From Aegilops tauschii subsp. strangulata (lineage: Eukaryota; Streptophyta; Magnoliopsida; Poales; Poaceae), in NCBI RefSeq assembly GCF_002575655.3, contig NC_053035.3:373155792-373219791 (forward strand): 64,000 bases of DNA, in the 5' to 3' direction. Within the stretch, counting starts at the first letter, position 1, and every line of letters starts with the position of its first letter. The notes beneath the pieces are model-generated. The model did not search any database, was not told the origin of the DNA, and was given only the letters and a program-made list of their open reading frames with translations. The translations under genes were made by a program, and so were the position numbers. Below are positions 56,742 to 64,000 of the stretch, piece by piece.

Positions 56742-57244
56742 CCTACATAGACGTCCGTTCGGAAATTGTACAAAAGGACCCGCCGTTGTCTCACTGACAT
56801 GTGGGAATGGGACCACATGTCAACGAAACATGGTGTGTAATTTCTCATGCAAAATGCGATCTGGCCGCGTTGGCCCGAGGTGGCGCATTAGTTATCGACC
56901 TTTATTTTTTTAATGGCGTGCGATTCAGTTTTGAAGCACGATTAACTAGTACTATATGCAGAGAAAATATAAACTACTCTACCACTACTCCACCTCTAGT
57001 ACTAGTAGTATAAAAAGATATATAGGCTGGAGCTTCAGCGCTTTCTTGCCAAGGGCTGTCCACTTGCTTCTCACACTACCACCCTCTCTCCAGATCTAAA
57101 AAAGACGGCCTCTCTCCCTCCTCACTGGTGGTCACAGATCCGCCGGGGAAGAAAAGGACGTGCATCGTTGATGCACTCATCGTGGGCGAGCGAGGTCAGG
57201 CACTGACAACAAGGCCGTCCTCTCAGACCTAGCGCCCGCGCGGG
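56742..57244 (+). other. Promoter-like stretch upstream of a possible exon
   Basis: TATAAAAA at 57009-57016, followed by a pyrimidine-rich leader (CTCTCTCC, CTCTCTCCCTCC) before the ATG at 57245. The retrotransposon LTR ends 267 bp before the TATA box. Confidence 0.4.
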
Positions 57245-57329
57245 ATGGCCTCCGTCCCCAAGCTCGCTGTTGTAGTGTGTGGGGAGGACGACGACCACGA
57301 GCGAAGCCACTTCCCGCCGACCCTCAGGT
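57245..57329 (+). CDS. Possible first exon of an unidentified gene
   Basis: ATG followed by 28 codons (MASVPKLAVVVCGEDDD, then HERSHFPPTLR) and a donor CAG/GTATGC at 57329. The upstream TATA box and leader support it. I cannot find following exons before the LTR at 58854; the downstream 1.5 kb is AT-rich, as an intron would be. Either the rest lies beyond the retrotransposon or was lost. No domain. Confidence 0.3.
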
Positions 57330-58853
57330 ATGCTACCTCTTTTCGAACCATACCCTTGTTCTATTGCCCCATCTGCCACGTTGCTGCATGTGGATCTTTT
57401 TCCACTCCACCATCTTCCCAATTTTCTATCCTCTGCTCTGCTGGTCACGCAGACGAAAACCTTAATTTGCACTATTAAAGCAAACCCTACTTCATGCAGA
57501 CTAATCCATGTCTAGGTTGAATAAGGAAAGGAAGGGAGACTGTACTGTCCAGGAGAGTAGGCATCGAACCCGCATCTAGGTTGAAAAGGGGAAATCAGTA
57601 GCTAAGGAACGAGTCTCGTGTCTCTTGGTTGAAGAAGGGTAGAAAGGCATGACAACGCAATAGAGAATTACCAGGTCGATCGGTTTGTTGTCCTCACATA
57701 GGAAAAAGGTGGCTAAAGAGAAAAAAAATGGGACGTAATCCACATATGCTGCCTGGATATTTGTTGCTCTGGGCAACCATACCTCCCTCACCACTCTATG
57801 CGTCCGTGGAGGTACATCGTACTGGTGCGCTCACTGTTCGAATGGGCCTCCCATGCTCTTATTGCCACTTTTTTGCTTTTAGTATAACGCCAACGGTCAA
57901 GTCAAGCAATGCTACTGCTAAAGTGATGCCACATTTAACTAATGTCGCACTCAGTCTAATGCCACCGATAAATTTAAGCAATGCCATTTAATGTCACTGG
58001 ATTATTTCAGGGTTAGCTGATGATTGTGGATGTATTAAAGATTTTTCAGCTAAGACATTCTAATGTATGAATCTTGTTACTACCTTCAGATTTTTGCACT
58101 GTTAATGCTTCTAGATTACATACGCACTTTCATGAGATAAGTAATTTTTTTTGTACTGTGTCAAGAGGAAAGGTCAAGAGTGGGCACCTCCTCCTCCGGC
58201 TGTTTTCACGATTCATTCGATCAAGTTTTTATGTTTGACCGATTATCAAGATTGGGATAGCAATTTTTAGGTCCCCTCGAGTTCGAAATGATATTTACCT
58301 TGAAGGTACATGGTTTGCAATTTTTTTATACCGTCATTAGTTAATAATGCTAGTTACCTTCAGACTTTTGTATTTGGTTTAATGCTCTTGCACAGCTAGT
58401 ATACTAATGTTGAAACTTGTTACCTTTAAATTTTGTATTGGTAATTCTTATAGAAATCTTCCAGTGCTAAAGCTTATGGAAATCTGTTCAGTAAAACCAT
58501 TGTATTGTCCCCTGTAATAAAATAACTACTCTACCGTTGCACTAGCCACTGGATTAGTGAATATTTGTACTATTCAAATGGTGTTGCATTAGCGTATGGA
58601 CATATATAAAGTGTGGCAAGCTTTCCCAGATATGTGCTCAAGAAAACTACTACCTGTTTTTCTAAATACTAGACGTTTGGGTACTTTAAATTGAACTGCG
58701 AAAACGTCTTATATTAAGGAATAGAGGGTGTAGAGTTCACTCAAATTATCCCAGTAAAGCTAGTCACACCTTGGTTTAAATTAATGTTCATTATGTTATC
58801 GGAGGAGGTCTGTATGTTTGTCTCTAATGCCTGTCGACTACATACCTGACATC
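57330..58853. other. AT-rich stretch, intron-like
   Basis: No convincing frame on either strand. A degenerate MITE (about 58650-58730) is the only structure recognised. Confidence 0.45.
58650..58730. mobile_element. Degenerate MITE
   Basis: TACCTGTTTTTCTAAATACTAG at the left and CTTATATTAAGGAATAGAGG at the right are imperfect inverses of the Stowaway type. Confidence 0.45.
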
Positions 58854-60424
58854 TGATATGTCTCCAACGTATCTATAATTTTTTATTGTTCCATGCTATA
58901 TTATATTCTGTTTTGGACATTAATGGGCTTTATTATACACTTTTATATTATTTTTGGGACTAACCTATTGACCGGAGGCCCAGCCCAGAATTGCTGTTTT
59001 TTGCCTATTTCAGAGTTTCGCAGAAAAAGAATATCAAATGGAGTCCAGATGGAATGAAACCTTCGGGAACGTGATTTTCGGAACGAACATGATCTAGAGG
59101 ACTTGGACCCTATGTCAAGACATCAACTAGGAGGGCACGAGGTAGGGGGCGCACTACCCCCTGGGCGCGCCCTCCACCCTTGTGGGCCCCACATTGCTCC
59201 ATCGACGTACTTCTTCCTCCAATATATACCTACGTACCCCCAAACTACCAGATACGGAGCCAAAAACCTAATTCCACCGCCGCAACCTTCTGTACCCGTG
59301 AGATCCCATCTTGGGGCCTTTTCCGGAGCTTCGCCAGAGGAGGGCATCGATCACGGAGGGCTTCTACATCAACACCATAGCCTCTCCGATGATGTGTGAG
59401 TAGTTTACCTCAGACCTTCGGGTCCATATTTATTAGCTAGATGGCTTCTTTCTCTTTTTGGATCGCAATACAATGTTCTCCCCCTCTCTTGTGGAGATCT
59501 ATTCGATGTAATCTTCTTTTGCGGTGTGTTTGTTAAGACCGATGAATTGTGGGTTTATGATCAAGTTTATCTATGAACAATATTTGAATGTTCTCTGAAT
59601 TCTTTTATGTATGATTGGTTATCTTTGCAAGTCTCGTTGAATTATCAGTTTGGTTTGGACTACTAGATTGATCTTTCTTGCAATGCGAGAAGTGCTTAGC
59701 TTTGGGTTCAATCTTGCGGTGTCCTTTCCCAGTGACAGTAGGGGCAACAAGGCACGTATTGTATTGTTGCCATCGAGGATGACAAGATGGGGTTTATATC
59801 ATATTGCACGAGTTTATCCGTCTACATCATGTCATCTTACTTAAAGCGTTACTCTGTTCTTATGAACTTAATACTCTAGATGCATGATGGATAGCGGTCG
59901 ATGTGTGGAGTAATAGTAGTAGATGCAGGCAGGAGTCGGTCTACTTGTCTCGGACGTGATGCCTATATACATGATCATACCTAGATATTCTCATAACTAT
60001 GCTCAATTCTGTCAATTGCTCAACAGTAATTTGTTCACCCACCGTAATACTTATGCTCTTGAGAGAAGCCACTAGTGAAACCTATGGCCCCCGGGTCTAT
60101 CTTCCATCATATTAATCTTCCAACACTTAGCTATTTTCATTGCCTTTTATTTTACTTTTCATCCTTATCATAAAAATACCAAAAATATTATCTTATCATA
60201 TCTATCAGATCTCACTCTCGTAAGTGACCGTGAAGGGATTGACAACCCCTTTATTGCGTTGGTTGCAAGGATTTATTTGTTTGCGTAGGTGCGAGGGACT
60301 CATGCGTGGCCTCCTACTGGATTGATACCTTGGTTCTCAAAAACTGAGGGAAATACTTACGCTACTTTGCTGCATCACCCTTTCCTCTTCAAGGGAAAAA
60401 CAACGCAGTGCTCTAGAGGTAACA
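58854..60424 (+). repeat. 5' LTR (1571 bp)
   Basis: TGATATGTCTCCAACG to GAGGTAACA; TATATA near 59223. Followed 11 nt later by the first of two primer-site copies. Not preceded by a polypurine tract. Confidence 0.9.
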
Positions 60425-60435
60425 AGAAGGATTTC

Positions 60436-60522
60436 TGGCGCCATTGCCGGGGAGGCTTACGCAAGGTCAAGTCAAGATTTGGACTCCCGACAACGAGCCA
60501 TTTCTGGCGCCGTTGCCGGGGA
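60436..60522 (+). promoter_or_regulatory. Duplicated tRNA-Asp primer-binding site
   Basis: TGGCGCCATTGCCGGGGA at 60436-60453 and TGGCGCCGTTGCCGGGGA at 60505-60522. Only the second is a perfect complement of the tRNA-Asp 3' end; the first has the usual 11-nt distance to the LTR. Confidence 0.85.
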
Positions 60523-60713
60523 GTCTACGCAAAAGTCAACATACCAAGTACCCATCACAAACCCTTATCTCCCGCATTACATTATTTGCCATTTGCCTCT
60601 CGTTTTCCTCTCCCCCAGTTCACCCTTGCCATTTTATTCGCCCTCTCTTTTCCGTTCGCCTTTTTTCTCTCGCTTGCTTCTTGTTTGCTTGTGTGTTGGA
60701 TTGCTTGCTTGTC

Positions 60714-62708
60714 ATGATGGATCAAGATAATACTAACTTGTGTGACTTTACCAATACCAACAATAATGATTTTCTTAGCACTCCGATTGCTCCTCTTACC
60801 GATACCGAATCTTGTGAAATCAATACTGCTTTGTTGAATCTTGTCATGAAAGATCAATTCGTCGGCCTTCCTAGTGAAGATGCTGCTACCCATCTAAATA
60901 GCTTCGTTGATTTGTGTGATATGCAAAAGAAGAAAGATCTGGATAATGATATTGTTAAATTGAAGCTATTTCCTTTTTTTCTTAGAGATCGTGCTAAAGC
61001 TTGGTTTTCGCTTTGCCTCAAAATAGTATTGATTCTTGGAATAAGTGCAAAGATGCTTTTATCTCTAAGTATTTTCCTCCTGCTAAGATCATCTCTCTTA
61101 GAAACGATATTATGAATTTTAAGCAACTTGATCATGAACATGTTGCACAAGCTTGGGAGAGGATGAAATTAATGATACGTAATTGCCCTACTCATGGTTT
61201 GAATTTGTGGACGATTATACAAAAAAATTATGCCGGATTGAATTTTGCTTCTAGAAATATCTTAGATTTGGCCGCGGGAGGCACTTTTATGGAAATCACT
61301 TTAGGAGAAGCTACTAAACACCTAGATAATATTATGGTTAATTATTCTAAATGGCACACTGAAAGATCTACTAATAAAAAAGTGCATGCGATAGGAGAAA
61401 TTAATGTTTTGAGTGGAAAGATGGATGAACTTATGAAATTATTTGCTAGTAAAAATGTTTCTTCTGATCCTAATGACATGCCTTTGTCTACTTTGATTGA
61501 GAATAATAATGAAACTATGGATGTGAATTTTGTTGGTAGGAACAATTTTGCTAACAACGCGTATGGAGGAAAATTTAATCCTAGGATGTATCCTAGTAAT
61601 TCCTCTAATAATTATGGTAATTCCTACAACAATTCTTATGGAAATTTTAATAAGATGCCCTCTGAATTTGAGACTAGTGTTAAGGAGTTTATGAATTCAC
61701 AAAAGAATTTCAATGCCTTGCTTGAAGAAAAATTGCTTAAAGTTGATGAATTGGCTAGGAACGTTGATATAATTTCTCTTGATGTTGATTCTTTGAAACT
61801 TAGATATATTCCACATAAGCATGATATCAATGAGTCTCTCAAAGCCATGAGAATTTCCATTGATGAGTGCAAAGGAAGAACCGCTAGGATGCGTGCTAAG
61901 AAAGATTGCTTTATGAAAGCATGTTCTTCTAATTTCTATGAAAATAAAGATGAAGATCTAAAAGTTATTGATGTGTCCCCTATTAAATATTTTTCTTGCA
62001 ATATGAATCTTGATAATGATGGGACTGAATATGATCCACCTTTACCTAGAAGGCGTTCCAAAAATTCGGAGTCTTTAGATCTTGATGCAAAAATTGGTAA
62101 AAGTGGGATTGAAGAGATAAAAAATCTAGATATTAATGAACCCACTATTTTGGATTTGAAGGAATTTAATTATGATAATTGCTCTTTGATAGAATGTTTT
62201 TCCTTGTTGCAATCCGTGCTAAATTCTCCACATGCTTATAGCCAACATAAAGCTTTTACTAAACATATCGTTGATGCTTTGATGCAATCTTATGAAGAAA
62301 AACTTGAGTTGGAAGTTTCTATCCCTAGAAAACTTTATGACGAGTGGGAACCTACTATTAAAATTAAAATTAAGGATCATGAGTGCTATGCTTTATGTGA
62401 TTTGGGTGCTAGTGTTTCCACGATCCCAAAAACTTTGTGTGATTTGCTAGGTTTCCGTGATTTTGATGATTGCTCTTTAAACTTGCACCTTGCGGATTCC
62501 ACCATTAAAACCTATGGGAAGAATTAATGATGTTCTTATTGTTGCAAATAGGAACTATGTGCCCGTAGATTTTATCGTTCTTGATATAGATTGCAATCCT
62601 TCATGTCCTATTATTCTTGGTAGACCTTTCCTCAGAACGATTGGTGCAATTATTGATATGAAGGAAGGAAATATTAGATTCCAATTTCCCTTAAGGAAAG
62701 GCATGTAA
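60714..62708 (+). pseudogene. Gag-protease polyprotein, two frameshifts
   Basis: About 660 codons in three frames. Part 1 (60714 to about 61008): LCDFTNTNNNDF, ESCEINTALLNLV, LKLFPFFLRDRAKAWF. A one-base loss shifts the frame; part 2 (to 62527) continues with NSIDSWNKCKDAF, LDHEHVAQAWERM, the gag core, then an Asn-rich stretch, a helical region and the protease start CDLGASVSTIP. A two-base loss in an A run near 62506 shifts it again; part 3 (to 62708) has VDFIVLDIDCNP and PIILGRPFLRTIGA, the flap and C-terminal part of a retroviral-type aspartic protease. Gag forms particles; the protease cleaves the polyprotein. Nothing after it resembles reverse transcriptase or integrase, so even the intact ancestor lacked polymerase. 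Confidence 0.85.
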
Positions 62709-64000
62709 CACTTTCCTAGAAAGAAAATAAAATTACCATATGAATCTATCATGAGAGCCATTTATGGGTTGCCTACCAAGGATGGCAATACCTAGATCTA
62801 TCCTTGCTATTATGCCTAGCTAGGGGCGTTAAACGATAGCGCTTGTTGGGAGGCAACCCAATTTTATTTTTATTTTTTTTCTTTTTACTTCTGTTTAGGA
62901 ATAAATATTTGATCTAGCCTCTGGTTGGATTTGTTTTTATGTTTTAATTAGTGTTTGTGCCAAGTTAAACCTATATGATCTTCTTGGATGGTAGTTATTT
63001 GATCTTGCTGAAAATTCCAGAAACTTTCTGTTCCCGAAAATAATTGTTAAAAATCACCAGAACGTGATAAAATATTGATTCTAATTGCTTCTGATCAATA
63101 AACAAATTTTCTAGGTCTTCCTATTTTGGCTGAATTTTTGGAGTTCCAGAAGTTTGCGTTAGTTACAGATTACTACAGACTGTTCTGTTTTTACAGATTC
63201 TGTTTTTCGTGTGTTGTTTGCTTATTTTGATGAATCTATGGCTAGTAAAATAGTTTATAAACTATAGAGAAGTTGGAATACAGTAGGTTTAACACCAATA
63301 TAAATAAAGAATGAGTTCATCACAGTAACTTGAAGTGGTGTTTTGTTTTCTTTCGCTAACGGAGCTCACGAGATTTTCTGTTAAGTTTTATGTTGTGAAG
63401 TTTTCAAGTTTTGGGTAAAAGATTTGATGGATTATGGAACAAGGAGTGGCAAGATCCTAAGCTTGGGGATTCACATGGCACCCCAAGATAATCTAAGGAC
63501 ACCAAAAAGCCAAAGCTTGGGGATGCCCCGGAAAGCATCCCCTCTTTCGTCTACATCCATCGGTAACTTTACTTGGAGCTATATTTTTATTCACCACATG
63601 ATATGTGTTTTGCTTGGAGCGTCTTGTATGATTTGAGTCCTTGATTTTTAGTTTACCACAATCATCTTTTCTGAACACACCTTTTGAGAGAGACACACAT
63701 GATTCGGAATTTATTAGAATACTCTATGCGCTTCACTTATATATTTTGAGCTATATAGTTTTTGCTCTAGTGCTTCACAAATATCCTTTAGAGCACGGCG
63801 GTGGTTTTGTTTTATAGAAACTATTATTCTCTCATGCTTCACTTATATTATTTTGAGAGTCTTAAACAGCATGGTAATTTGCTTAAATTGGGAAATTAAT
63901 CCTAATATGTTAGGTATTCAAGACTAGTAAAAAACCTTCTTATGAGTATGCTGAATGCTAAGAGAAGTTTGATGCTTGATGATTGTTTTGAGATATGGAG
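62709..64000 (+). other. 3' non-coding region of the gag-protease element
   Basis: Holds GTTGGGAGGCAACCC (62848), CAGACTGTTCTGTTTT (63176), twin stem-loops (63462-63542) and TTCACTTATAT repeats (63730-63850), in the same order as 23750-24990 of the other element type. No gene. Confidence 0.7.
63462..63542 (+). ncRNA. Twin stem-loop module, second copy
   Basis: Stem 1: CTTGGGG (63462-63468) with CCCCAAG (63481-63487). Stem 2: GGGGATGC (63519-63526) with GCATCCCC (63535-63542), perfect 8-bp arms around CCCGGAAA. Corresponds to 24530-24611. Confidence 0.5.

Larger units (their letters stand above)
58854..64000 (+). mobile_element. Athila-like gag-protease retrotransposon, 5' part (continues past window)
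   Basis: LTR at 58854, primer sites, gag-protease frame (60714-62708) and 3' non-coding region up to the window end. After the protease there is a stop and non-coding DNA, with no reverse transcriptase. The target duplication would be ACATC (58849-58853). It inserted into AT-rich DNA, possibly an intron of the gene starting at 57245. Confidence 0.88.

Noticed and set aside
55170..60424. LTRs at 55170 and 58854 as the two ends of one element
   Set aside because: The first has a polypurine tract before it and no primer site after it; the second has a primer site after it and no polypurine tract before it. They are a 3' LTR and a 5' LTR of different elements.

Overview
The window is a stretch of large, repeat-rich plant nuclear chromosome, most likely from a Triticeae grass (wheat, Aegilops or barley). 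This is inferred from recognisable repeat types: Athila-like LTR retrotransposons with a tRNA-Asp primer site, several CACTA ends with long hairpin-rich subterminal regions, Stowaway MITEs with TA target duplications, and grass-type B3 and F-box/FBD gene remnants. There are no rRNA genes, CRISPR arrays or bacterial operons, and I found no convincing tRNA gene. Family names from repeat libraries are deliberately not assigned.

Layout. 1-3453 is the right part of a CACTA transposon carrying a B3-domain pseudogene. It sits in a minus-strand retrotransposon gag-protease remnant (3457-5350), which is also interrupted by a complete small CACTA (3916-5256, ATT duplication). 5351-8563 is the LTR and internal part of an Athila-like element coding for a protein of unknown function, cut by another CACTA end at 8564. 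10.3-20.7 kb is the most gene-like part: two minus-strand B3-domain genes (11974-13382 and 14418-16961), each with one apparent frame break, and a coiled-coil ORF (18104-18769). All three lie downstream of related copies of one upstream module. 20732-28259 is a complete LTR retrotransposon (TSD TGTCC) with another copy of the unknown protein. 28-32.8 kb is low-copy DNA with a MITE and a doubtful gene fragment. 32860-36456 is a CACTA piece with a minus-strand TNPA-like gene. 36457-44814 is a Gypsy-type element with a sense gag and an antisense five-exon gene of the PF04195 type; a second, truncated unit follows its right LTR to about 45597. 45.6-58.8 kb is an island of decayed genes: an F-box/FBD pseudogene, an unknown pseudogene behind a TATA box, a DUF295 fragment broken by a retrotransposon, and a possible first exon at 57245. 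58854-64000 is the 5' part of a gag-protease-only Athila-like element running off the window.

How the parts relate. The elements at 5351, 20732 and 58854 share the primer site, an 11-nt LTR-to-primer-site spacer and polypurine-type motifs; the latter two also share a 3' non-coding module with two stem-loops. One type encodes Gag and protease, the other an unknown protein. Neither visibly encodes reverse transcriptase, so both probably depend on enzymes supplied in trans. Most coding units are damaged; the B3 genes at 12-17 kb are the best candidates for host function. Exon borders and identities were read by eye.
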